Below, in pieces: positions 45,001 to 55,581 of a stretch of 56,192 nucleotides of DNA. The position numbers were made by a program, and so were the translations under genes. The number at the start of each line of letters is the position of its first letter. Positions within the stretch are counted from its first letter, which is position 1. The notes under the pieces are model-generated. The model made no database searches, was not told the origin of the DNA, and worked only from the letters and a program-made list of their open reading frames with translations. Source of the stretch: Plasmopara viticola (lineage: Eukaryota; Oomycota; Peronosporomycetes; Peronosporales; Peronosporaceae); the NCBI GenBank assembly GCA_001695595.3, contig MBPM02000226.1, forward strand, positions 1 through 56,192, read 5' to 3'.

Positions 45001-45425
45001 ATGGCCTCATCCGACGTCATTCTCAAAAATCCGCCATGCTTTCGTACCGGTCTCATGTGGGGCATCGGCGTCGCCAGCGTCATTGGTGCCCATCGTTTCC
45101 GTACCATCAGACACATTCGCTCGTCGTGCGACTGGGCCATCGGGACCTTTCTGCTCGTTAGCACTTGCAGCTGGTACCACCTGTACCTACCAAAACCAGT
45201 AGGTTTCCATCTCTAATTTGCCACTCCTTATCTTGTCACAGGCTCGCCTGCACTGCTTCGTATCGTCTCAAAGCGCACCAAACACGCAACTTTATGGAAC
45301 TCATGAACGATCCCGAGCGCAAGGCCGAGGCCGAACAATTCCTGCGTTCGCGCGTGCAGCCACAAGCGTCCGACCAAGCGCAACAAGAAATGTCCAATAC
45401 TGTAGGCAAGACCCCAAAAACGTAA
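45001..45425 (+). CDS. COX20: COX20-like cytochrome c oxidase assembly protein
   Basis: COX20 (FAM36A) chaperones the COX2 subunit in the mitochondrial inner membrane. Two exons, 45001-45182 and 45242-45425, give 121 residues. The 59-base intron starts GTACCT and ends CACAG, and joining in frame gives SWYHLLACTASYRLK. The family pattern is clear: a first hydrophobic segment (CFRTGLMWGIGVASVIGAHR), a charged loop, then SSCDWAIGTFLLVSTCSWYH as the second segment, followed by a charged helical tail (MNDPERKAEAEQFLRSR). Ends and size fit the family. It is convergent with the Rab-like gene, 208 bases between stops. It appears intact and functional. Confidence 0.82.
45183..45241 (+). other. Intron of the COX20-like gene
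   Basis: 59 bases, 5' GTACCT, 3' TCACAG. Removal keeps the frame. Confidence 0.8.
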
Positions 45426-45633
45426 CCAATAATTCCTAACTCCCTCACAGCCATCCGCTTTACTCGGTTAAATATCCAGTCTCCACTATTTAATCTACTC
45501 GCAACTCTACGCTTCGAGTCACTTTGCCCCGTTCAGTGGCAAAACCCGCGGGCCTTGCTGCTGCTCTGCGTGTACAACCTCTGTTGTGAATGCTCGAAAA
45601 GCCTTGTCTTTCAACCCGTCCCGTCCTCGTGCC

Positions 45634-47408
45634 TTACTGCACACTGCAATTTTCCTTATTGCGACGCCCCGTGAGCATCAGTTCCCGATCCATCACCATC
45701 TTTTGGGTCAGTGCAGCTGAAAAACACACACAATAAAAACACACAAAAAAAGCCATCACTCTCCACGACATTGGTCAAAACGCCACGCCACCACGTACGA
45801 TCCTCACTAATCATAAACGCATCCCGTGCAATCGTTTCCAGCGCACCATTCGTGTTTTCACACGTTTTGGCACTCGTTTCTATGGGCAAAGGCGAATTCA
45901 AGCACACACATTAGTGGCACACGTGTTCCCATGCTCCCATCGGCCACGTACCAATAAAGCGGCTCCCATATTGACTCGCCGTCGCCCGCCCTTCTTCCGG
46001 CGTCACGACACGATTCGGGAGATCAATCTTGTTGCCTACCAGTAACATCGCCGGCATTTGCGTCGGGGTCGAGTACTGACGAATGTTATTCATCCAATAG
46101 CCAACATCTGGACCCAAAAACCACACCATACTGTCAGTAGGTACCTCGAGCAACTGGTACCACGTGACGTACTGTCAAAGCTTCGTCGGTCACTGACGTC
46201 ATACACTAGCACAATGCCATGTGCCCCTTTGTAATAAGCTATTCACATCCATGCAAGAATCAGCACTGCATCCCTTCATTGCAATCGGCAACACGTAGCC
46301 AACGTACTTGCTGTAATGCGGTGGAACCGTTCTTGACCCGCCGTATCCCAAATTTGGAGCGTAATCGCGTCCTCGCCCACATCAATGTGGCGTAGCTTAA
46401 AATCCACACTAGAAACGACACTGAGCGCTCACTTCCCTACTAAATCAGCCGCAATCGCCACGTACCCAGCCGTTGCAAGCATCGACTCGGAAAACTCATC
46501 GCCGGAAAACACGCGCATGAGACTGGTTTTACCGACACCTAGAGACGCACAGAGTATCGTCAGGTTCCAAGCAAGCTTCGCTACTAGCTCCACAACGTAC
46601 CGCTATCCCCCAGCAACAATAATTTCAGTTTGTGCCTCTTTTTCGGCACCACGGGTACAGCATCGGGGACCACGTCGTCGGTCCCGAGGGTACCCGTCCG
46701 CTGGGCCACGTCTTTCGCGGCTTCGAGCTTCAAGCCCTCTTCCGACGTGCCCAACAATCGCGACGTACTCTTAAACATCATGGTCCGAAACAACGACGCG
46801 CGGACGCCCAAGGACCGTCGGGCCGACTGTTTCGCCACCTGCAACTTGTGGTCTTCCTCCTCCTCCATCTTTTGTTCCGCCAATTGTTCCTCCGTCAATT
46901 GCGTACCCCCGTGGACGGTCCCGTTCTCGACGGATAATTGTAACCCTTCCGACAACGCATCGAGGGCCGCGGCCGAGAGCGCGCCCGTGGGTTGGACCAC
47001 CTTGACTTTCTTCCCGCCCACGAGCTTACTGTCATCCTGGAGTTTCGACACGTCGACCGGGGCCGAGCCCGCTAGATAAATCTTCGACAGCGACGCCGCG
47101 CGTTGGGCCATCCTGGCCACGTCTTCCGGGTCGTCCGCCAGACTTGGCGGCAACTCGAGCGCCGAGAACGAAGAGCTGCGTCGTCGGGACCGCACGACCT
47201 CGTCCTTGGGCCCGCTCAGCTCGTACGAGCTCACGCACCGAGTGAGGACGCGCGGCGCCGCCCGGTCGTCGGATGGCGCGTCGTCGGCCAAGATGGAGCG
47301 GCTGCGCGAGCGCCCGCGCCCTTCGACCGCGAGCTCCATGTCCCGTTCCCACGCCACGTGGGCCGCCGTCTCGGCCTGGTCCGGAAAAGATGGTGCGGTC
47401 GCGCTCAT
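45634..47408 (-). CDS. Rab-like small GTPase with long N-terminal extension
   Basis: Rab-type GTPases switch membrane traffic. Seven exons (46601-47408, 46466-46538, 46308-46408, 46173-46238, 45952-46107, 45799-45879, 45634-45716) total 1368 bases, coding 455 residues with no break. The six introns (57-82 bases) all begin GTACG and end AG. GTPase motifs appear only when they are removed: GDSGVGKT (267-274), WDTAGQE (314-320), NKID (375-378) and ETSAK (402-406). Residues 1-265 are a charged, Ser/Arg- and Glu-rich extension that is unusual for a Rab. The C-terminus CSVQ is a CaaX prenylation box rather than a double-Cys Rab end. The start at 47408 (MSATAPSF) is preferred over an in-frame ATG at 47537, whose extra text looks untranslated. 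Confidence 0.88.
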
Positions 47409-48683
47409 CCGAGGGGGTTTGGCACTCGGGTGGGTGGCGCAACAAGCAAAAAAACGAATAACACTTTTTCGGGAGGGGGCAACTAGGTCAAAAAGAGTGG
47501 GGCACGCGAATCGAGTTGTGAGGGGCGACGGCCCCACTCTTTCTGGGACGCACGCGCGCTGAAAGTTGCCAGATGGACCAACACGCGTGTGTAATGGCCA
47601 CGGTGTGTAACCGAAAAGGCAAATTCAAGACCGTGTGCAACACGTCCTACGACACGGCAGACTAGGCAGGAAAGGGGGGATACTGAAGCAAAGATTGCAC
47701 GAATGATTGGACGTGACATGCTAACATTGAAAGCACGGCAAATCAAGGACACGAAGGGCTGCCCACTCGCAACACATCGACCAGGATGACTCGACATCTG
47801 TGCTCTGCGGGTGAGAAAGCTCGCTTTGCGTCAAATCCGATGGTGCGTGTCTAGGGACTTTTACTTGGTCGGAGAGCGACGCATCTTATAGATCGCCTCG
47901 AATCTGTTGTATCAATATTCATCGAATAGTGCCAAGAAAGAAAATGTATCAACTCGATGGTTAGGTCACCTTTATACATGATAATAGAAATTGATCGGCT
48001 ACATGCAACATGGAGTGTCACCGAAAGATGTGGTTTAACGACTGTATCGACATTGATATGTTTCGATCTTGAGTGAATTTGCCACCGCATTTTAGACGAT
48101 GACTTGCCTTTAACATCCTTCACATGATGTAGATTGCGAATGATTCACCAGGAGCCCTTCATTTTGCAGGTCGTTTTTGCAACAAATGCATGGCTTTATG
48201 TAATGGCTCGATAGGAAGACTTGGCTCACATCCGATAGGATCGGGATGAGTGTTATATATGAAACTTTGACTTTTTCGTACGAAAAGTACAGATCATCAC
48301 ACTATTAGCGAAGAAAACTGACGGTTGGCCGAGTCATGTATTGGTGACCAAGCTCTCTCTTATAAAACTTACTTCAGCACTCAAGGTTGCCTCTGGTCTG
48401 TGCGCGGGCTACATCTGCGACAAAACATATGCCTGCGTCGCGAGCTGCGAACCGGAAATGGTCTGCCCACCATAAAGCTGCCAGAGAATGACTACCATAC
48501 GATTATTTTTCGCTCGGTGATGCGCAAACATCTCGCTTCGGGAATAAAGTTGATAAGGACCACCGTGGGCGCTCTGGCATAATATCGCTTGGATCTTTGC
48601 CCACTGAGTTGCACAGCGTTGTCAAAACGACTTTATCGCTCGGGGCTAAGCCCCAAATTTTACGGGTGTACACGAACTCAGTG
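47409..48683. other. Intergenic DNA upstream of the Rab-like gene
   Basis: About 1.3 kb with no gene or repeat that I can support. It ends at the sharp start of Polinton copy 3 near 48684. Confidence 0.6.
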
Positions 48684-50949
48684 CTACTACCTTGTGCATA
48701 TAATTGTCCACCTACATTAAAAGTACTACTTACCGTTCCTGATACGCTTAACATAGCTGATGGAGAAGTAGTTCCAATTCCCAATCGACCATTTGTATCT
48801 AAAATCATCTTAGTTGAGTTATTGACTCCGAATCGCAAATCATTGTTAGTCAAATTGCCCACCCAAGTTGCATTAGTAGATGTTGTATTCGGTCCAGAGT
48901 TAATTTCAATACAAAAATCAATTGGCGATACATTATTTGATTGAAGGTCTAATACTTTCTGGTAGGAACGAGTGTTTTACATAGTTTGCACTTCCAAAAG
49001 CAGTTACTGCAGCAGCAGCTATAGCATTAACTGCTAATGCTCCAGTTGATAACATTCTACATGTTTCTGATACATTGTTTGTAGCAGATTGTGTTAAAAA
49101 TACTAGGTCACCAGCAGCTGCAGCAGTACGTTGAGATAAAATTACACCATGAGGCATACCATCTACATTACTATTTCTAAATGCAATCGCAGCTGAATTG
49201 TACTGTCCATTTGTATTTACTGTTGATAACATATTTAAGCCATATTTACTTGCATTAGTAGTGCCGGTAGGTTGGGTAGCATCTGATGATGTAAAATTAA
49301 CTTTACCAACATTCGTTAAATTTCTACTTGCATCTGATACTAATGCTTTTGAAGCTTCTGCTGTTCCTGGGCCCATAGTTAAATCTAAGTAGTTAAGCTC
49401 TGTTGCATTTGATGTAATTAATGTACCACCAAGCTTTAACCCAACAGTAGCTGCATTATGATTTAAAATATCAATATTACCAACAGTATCACATTGCAAT
49501 CGTCTTGTATTGTTTGAAGTTAAGAAGAAACTATAGTTTGTAAAAGAACCAATATCTTGAGCACCACCACTATTTTGAATGGTTAAGCGAAAGGTACTCG
49601 TTGAGGTTGTATTGCTGATTGAAAGTGGAGTAGTGCCATTTGTAATTGTCAATGACGTAGGTAGCGTTAAATCTCCTGTAGATGTAATATTTGGTTGAGC
49701 TGCTGTTTGTAAAGTTCCTGTAATAGAAGTAGCGCTTAATGATGAGATACCAGAGACAGCGCCCGTTGAGCTAATTGTCATTCTTCCTGTATTACTTGTT
49801 TGAAAGACTAAATTGTTTGCTGTAGATGTTCCAAAATAAGCATCCCCATTGTTAAAATGAAACAGAGCACATGTTGAAGTCCCATTTATAGATCTAAACG
49901 ATTGCCCATTAGCAGTTAAAGTAGCGGTTACTAATCCTGCCGTATTCAATGATGTTAAAGTTCCAATCGATGTAATATTTGGTTGTGCTGCTGTTTGAAG
50001 TGTCCCACTAATTGATGTAGCCGTAAGAGTCGCTAACGTTCCAATCGATGTAATATTTGGCTGAGCAGCTGTTTGAAGTGTTCTAGTAATTGATGTAGCC
50101 GTAAGAGTCGCTAAAGTTCCAATCGATGTAATATTGGGCTGAGCGGCTGTTTGAAGTGTTCCATATAAAGTTGAAGCGGATATTATAGTAGCTGTCAATG
50201 TGTTATTAACAGCTACATTCCCATTCGTTAATACTGACATTTGCACTGATCCATTATTTGATGCAAAGGTCAATGGATGATTTGAAAACGTTTGAAGACA
50301 ACATTGAGTTCCATCGAACCACTGCTGATTAATAATTGTTCCATCAGTGATTTGATACAATGAGTTTGTTAATGCTGTCGATCCGATAATATCTAATTGT
50401 TTAGCTGGAGATGTGTTATTAATGCCTACGAAACCAGTGGATCCTATCGTTATTTTTCTATTTCCATTTGTTCTAAAATGGAACTTATTCGCTGTTGTAC
50501 TGCCAAATGTCTGATCTCCAGATACAGAATCAACAGATAATGAACACGTGCTACTCGACAGGGAGTTATTACAAGTTATAGGGGTAGATCCACTAATATT
50601 GAGTTTGATGAAATTGTTCCCAGTGATGTAATGTTAGGCTGTGCAGCTGTTTGAAGAGTTCCTGTTAATTGTGATGCTGAGAGATTATTATATTCGCGAT
50701 GTCTCTGGTAGAGTCAACCGCAATCAATTTCCCAGCGGAAGCTGTTCCTGGTGTAATACCCGACAGCACACTCAAATCAATCATTGTTCCATTTTGATAG
50801 ATATTTCCAGTGATGTTCAAATCCGAAGTGTAATTCACCCTATCTCTTTTGTTATATCGCAAATCGCCAATACTAATAGTCAAGTAATCCAATGAGCCGA
50901 TATAGTCTGATGGATTGTATAAGGATGGAATATAATTAGGTGGTAGCAT
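48684..50949 (-). pseudogene. Fibre-like protein, C-terminus missing (copy 3)
   Basis: From the ATG at 50949. The S74 chaperone domain is absent because the copy starts at 48684. A small replacement near 48969-48978 alters sequence relative to the other copies. One- or two-base deletions near 50605 and 50690 shift the frame. The GTLQTAAQPNIT repeat tract is complete, unlike copy 2. Confidence 0.82.
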
Positions 50950-50966
50950 TTTGTAAAACGATCCTT

Positions 50967-50977
50967 TATATAATATA
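50967..50977. promoter_or_regulatory. Shared divergent promoter (copy 3)
   Basis: TATATAATATA between the fibre start (50949) and the ATPase start (51000), as in copies 1 and 2. Confidence 0.5.
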
Positions 50978-50999
50978 ACAGATAGATTTGTCAAACAAG

Positions 51000-51667
51000 A
51001 TGAGTTCAATTCCTGATTTTGGTGGAATGCTCCCAAAGGAGTTTAAGAAGAAATCATTCGGAGAAAATGAAAAGCTTGGTATTCAAAAGCTTTTTCGTTT
51101 AATAGCATTAGGTCCCAGCTTCTCTGGTAAATCAAATCTAGCTTTTCATATACTTAAAGAGTCTCCACACGTCTATAGTCACCTTCACGTCATAGCACGC
51201 AATCCTGACCAAGAGTTATACGATTACATCAAAGAAAAATTACAAGGTTTTGTAACTTTCTATGATCCGGATGCTCCTCCAAGTGTTGACGCCATCAAAG
51301 AGATTCCAAATGCTTTACAGCTTGTTATTATTGATGATTATTCCAACGATAAGAAGCTTCAGAGAGATTTGTTTAGTCATTTCTTTACTCGAGGAAGACA
51401 CAAAGGACTTTCAACAATCTTCATAGCTCATAGTTATTTTGCTACTGACAAGATGATTAGATTGAATTCTGAATACATCGCTATTCTAAAAGCAAATTCA
51501 AAACGCGATCTACAGCTAATTTTGAAAGATTTCAATCTACCTGGAGTAAGTGAAGATGATATCTGCAGGTATTACAAACAAGCAACATCTGAAAAGGTCA
51601 GATGTTGTTTATAGACTCTGTTAAGCAACAGATCCGGAAGAATTTTAAAGGTGAAGTTTTTAATTTA
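51000..51667 (+). pseudogene. A32-type packaging ATPase, frameshifted near its end (copy 3)
   Basis: Walker A GPSFSGKS and Walker B LQLVIIDDY are intact, and the frame is open for about 200 codons. A small deletion near 51597 (AAGGTCAG for AAGGGACAG) shifts it. The original stop codon is also lost (TAA to TTA at 51665-51667), so the original frame now runs into the penton gene. Confidence 0.82.
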
Positions 51668-51733
51668 TTTCTCTTATCGAATATAACCGTAAACAAAGTT
51701 TACTCGGCAACCTACAGATCGAATATTAGAACG

Positions 51734-52629
51734 ATGACGAGCACTATCATTTTTAATCGGAATAACATTGTTTCGAATGGCTTGAACAATACATTTAGAT
51801 TCAACTTTACTGGATCAAGCGTGAATTTCAAAAATCAAGAAATTGCCCTATCGAGCCTGCAGATTTACAACTCTCAATTCAACATTAATGGAAGTTTATA
51901 CAGCAACAACACGTTCAGTGTATTAGTTCCAACAGCGGCGACTTATCAATCGGTTTCGATCACGCTTCCGAATGGGTACTATTCGTATGCAGATATATCA
52001 AACTACATCGAGTCTCAGTTAGTTAGTATCGGTGCATATTTGATTGATTCTCAAGGTAATAACGTTGTGTATATCGCTATGAGAGAAAACGCAACGTACT
52101 ATTCATGCGAAATCACTTGCTTAGCAACACCAACTTCTGTTCCTAGTGGATATTCACGTCCATCGACTGGATTATACTCATTAACCGGAACTGGATTACC
52201 GACCGCTACTAATACTCCTCGAATCACTGTTTCAACAACGGATTTTCCAATGTGATTGGATTCAGTCCAGCAACGTACCCATCAAGCATTCAAACAACAA
52301 ATCAAGTATTTTTGAGCAATATCTCTCCACAAGGTAATCCCGTCAGCAGTTATTTAATTCGTTCTAATCTTATTAACAATCGGGTTAGCACACCACCTGA
52401 TATTCTGACTTCGTTTAGTCCTCAAGGGACATCAATTGGTCAGTTGATCTCAATTCAGCCACCTGAATATCAGTGGCTCTCGATTAACGATGGAGCATAC
52501 AGCAATATTACTCTGAGCATCGTCGATCGAGACTTTAATAATGTTAAATTTGAAGACTCCAATTCATTGATAATGCTATTAATTCGTAAGAAAGGCTCCA
52601 TAGGAGCCCAAGTTATTTTCAATAACTAA
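51734..52629 (+). pseudogene. Penton / minor capsid protein, frameshifted (copy 3)
   Basis: Same as 34255-35127, but one A is missing in an AAA run near 52233, splitting the protein at about residue 167. The C-terminus is altered by a 4-base deletion near 52587, giving an extension to 52629. Confidence 0.8.
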
Positions 52630-52721
52630 AACAATAATTGTAATATTATATAGAGCTGAGCTTAAGAAACTTGTTCGAAAAGGTCCGCGATTTTTCGAAC
52701 TTCGTTTTAATAGACTCGATA

Positions 52722-54253
52722 ATGTTTCCAAGTTTTAAATCTCTCCGCGATCGAAAAAATAAATTGAAGCAACTCGCTGAAGAGAACAGTGAGGAGCTTC
52801 AATTAGCACGCATAAAGAATGATCGATACAAACTAACGCAATGGGCTACTGATCTGGATCAAACGATAGATACTTCGACGCTTCAACAATTGCTAAGGAA
52901 AGTAGCGCCTTCCATGACGACTACCGGAATTCAAGCATCTCCAACAATGACAACAATGGGAATACAAGCAACGCCTTCTATGACAACGACGGAAATACAA
53001 GCAACCCCATCAATGACAACAATGGGGGTGCAAGCAGTACCGACGATGACTACAATCGATAGTCAATATGATTTAGAGGACATTGGTAATGAAGAAGACT
53101 CCTTGAGTGATATTGACGACTCCCAGCGTACATACTACTTTGGATTCAAGTTAAAGCTAATGATTTCAACTTTCAAAAGAATGCACGAGAAAAACTAATT
53201 GATCAATACACCATCAATCCAACTATTATCAAAAGAAAGGTCAATCTAATTCTAAATTCTGGCACTCCAGATGAAAACGTGTATATTGGAACAGACGGCA
53301 AACTATTCAATGTGAATAATGGTAAGTTAGCAAACAAGCCTCTAAATAAATATGATTGGGTTGCAACGTATGATTACATATTGAATCTTATTGACATTGA
53401 GACAAAAGATACTGCTATTGGCTCGACACATCAGTTTAAATTCAACATAGAGTCTGGAGCATACGAAATTCTTCGTGATATTTTGATGAACAATTCCTTT
53501 TCAGAAGGTACTAGATTACCGATTCCATATAAGAAGGGAAGAAACCAACAAGGTGGCTATATTCCAGTAAATGGAGGTTATCGAGTGAAGTTAATGGACG
53601 TAAAATTAAAAGTTTTTGATGGTGATCGAGTGAAAACCAACAGAGAAGTCTCATGGGAAGCGACACTTGATATGTACATCAAATTTTTGAAGCAAAATAA
53701 CATCTCATTCAAGCAATCACCGATGTTCAAAAATCCTGATTCAAATACATATGCGAACAGTAATACCAATATTCAACCAGTAGATCCAAATGACAAGGTT
53801 ATATCAGATGGTAATAATCAAGTGAAAGATATTCTTATCAGATTATACAATGACAACCCTTGGTTAGCGGATGAGAAGGTATTTCTTGAAGGACCAAAGA
53901 TAGGTAAGAAAACATATTACCTTGGTGAATACGCAGCAATCATGAGTAAGAAACAGAAGGAAATCAGTCCGTCTATCAAGAGTCGTGTTGATAAATATGC
54001 AAACTGGCTTGGAGCGCTAAACTACATTGTTGATACATACGCAGGGGATATCAAAGTCAAATCAGTTAATCTAAATCGTTTTTAAAGAGCTATCTCATTT
54101 GACGACTCCATGAGTGGTCTAGGTATTGGTATTCGAAAAGGGCGCCGAGGTATTCTAAAACATGAATTTTATAAACTTCAAGGAGAGATTGGCTTAGGTA
54201 ATGATATTCGGCGTTTAGAAAGAGAATTTAAATTGATTCGACGAGCTTTTTGA
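52722..54253 (+). pseudogene. Repeat-containing virion-type protein (copy 3)
   Basis: The 11-residue repeat tract is complete. A one-base deletion near 53145 shifts the frame, a 16-base deletion near 54043 removes codons, and a CAA to TAA change at 54083-54085 stops it. The C-terminal basic segment is still recognisable up to 54253. Confidence 0.65.
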
Positions 54254-54302
54254 TTGTGTTTAATATACCGGAACGGGAACAAAAGCTTCGCTTTAATATA
54301 AA

Positions 54303-54512
54303 ATGAATTCCATAATTATAAAAGTACGAAATCCAAACCTTAGCGGTAACTCAATCAAATCAGCTGCTCATAGTAATCAAGAAAGATTATTGAAATCTCT
54401 CAATAGTTTACTGCTAAAAGAAAAGCTCCAAAATGTACGCTCAAAGGGAGCAGGAATAGATACAGCAAGGGCTCCAACAAAGAATAAAAAAGCTAAGACG
54501 TTTGCACTCTAG
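54303..54512 (+). CDS. Small basic protein (copy 3)
   Basis: 69 residues, intact, differing from 36843-37052 at a few positions (I for K and N for Y near the start). A basic tail and amphipathic helix suggest a core or DNA-binding virion protein. Confidence 0.6.
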   Translation: MNSIIIKVRNPNLSGNSIKSAAHSNQERLLKSLNSLLLKEKLQNVRSKGAGIDTARAPTKNKKAKTFAL

Positions 54513-54599
54513 AGCTGATGGCTTCGAGTAAAAGTCAACATTTATTTAATTATTTTGAGACTCTATATATTTCAAGAAATATAGATAGTTTACGCGAAT

Positions 54600-55133
54600 A
54601 TGAATTCTTACGTTTCGGTCAGTTGTGGTGAGCTCACGGATGCTCAGAAAAAGAAGTTTCTAAAGACATTGAAGGTACCATTCACTGCTAGTCAAGTTAA
54701 AGGCTCTTCAAAGAAATTAGCACTTCACCCAGAAAACGCGAGAAAATGGAAAAAGGCTGCTCAAGTTGGTAAAGGAGTATCAATTATATTTTCACCAGGT
54801 GAAATCGCTGCTTCGTTAAATATGGACGGAGACGCTCTTACGGGGTCTGGAATGAGTGGAGGATCGTTATGGAGTTGGATCAAAGATAAAGCATGGCCAT
54901 GGCTAAAAGAAAATGTTTGGCCTGTAGTTAAACCACTGGTATCTGGTGTTGTTGATCAAGGCGCTCAAGCTCTTGGAGCCTATACTGGACAGCCTGGTTT
55001 AGTAAACGCTGTTCGTGGCGAAGTAAAGAATTTAACGGGTGTTGGTGTCTGTAAAAAGGGATCGCCTGAGATGAAAGCTAAGATGGCTAAACTACGCTCA
55101 ATGCGTAAAACAGGCGGAAGCTTCAGGCTTTAG
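54600..55133 (+). CDS. pVI/pX-like minor virion protein, intact (copy 3)
   Basis: 177 residues. The N-terminal 85 are basic (KKKFLKTLK, ENARKWKKAAQ). Then comes MSGGS, which fits the adenain cleavage rule (M/I/L)xGG-x. It is followed by a Trp-rich amphipathic segment (WIKDKAWPWLKENVWPVVKP) and a Gly/Val stretch, ending in a basic tail, [14 protein letters not shown]. This layout resembles adenovirus pVI and pX: a precursor with a protease site, a membrane-active helix and a DNA-binding tail. The similarity is one of architecture, not of sequence. It is intact here and frameshifted in copy 2. Confidence 0.65.
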   Translation: MNSYVSVSCGELTDAQKKKFLKTLKVPFTASQVKGSSKKLALHPENARKWKKAAQVGKGVSIIFSPGEIAASLNMDGDALTGSGMSGGSLWSWIKDKAWPWLKENVWPVVKPLVSGVVDQGAQALGAYTGQPGLVNAVRGEVKNLTGVGVCKKGSPEMKAKMAKLRSMRKTGGSFRL

Positions 55134-55581
55134 ACAATCACCAGTCCCGAATGTATTCGTCTGGGCTTCAGACCAATATCTACTCGTATATGGATGACAC
55201 AAATCGTTTCTATCGTAGAGAAGTTTTCTATATTTTTTTTTGATTTCATCAAACGGAACATTGAAGACATCCTCTAAGCGAGATTGGTACCGTCTATCAG
55301 CAATTAGATACTTGAATTTCATATACGGACTTATTTGAATCAATTGATGTTTGATGAGGTCGAATTCATTTATCGTGTTAATCTGATTTTTAAATATTTG
55401 TAGTTCCTTGTTTTGTTCAGCGAGTATTCTGTTCTTCTTATGGATTATAGATAGTAGATAGTTCCTTCTTATACATTTTTATTTGGATGATGTTATGGTG
55501 TTGAGTGCAGTAATCACCCTTTTTTGCTTCTCGGGTACATTGCGTGTCTTTTTTGGTGATGAATTTACACATCATGTTCAT
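55098..55581 (-). pseudogene. Zinc-site small protein, frameshifted (copy 3)
   Basis: Same as 37637-38113. A 7-base tandem duplication (TAGATAG) near 55452-55460 shifts the frame after the N-terminal zinc-binding part. The start at 55581 keeps the ATGA overlap with the integrase stop. Confidence 0.6.

Noticed and set aside
47032..47562. Several long open frames on both strands over the Rab-like first exon
   Set aside because: High G+C suppresses stops. Only the frame that splices into the GTPase motifs is supported.
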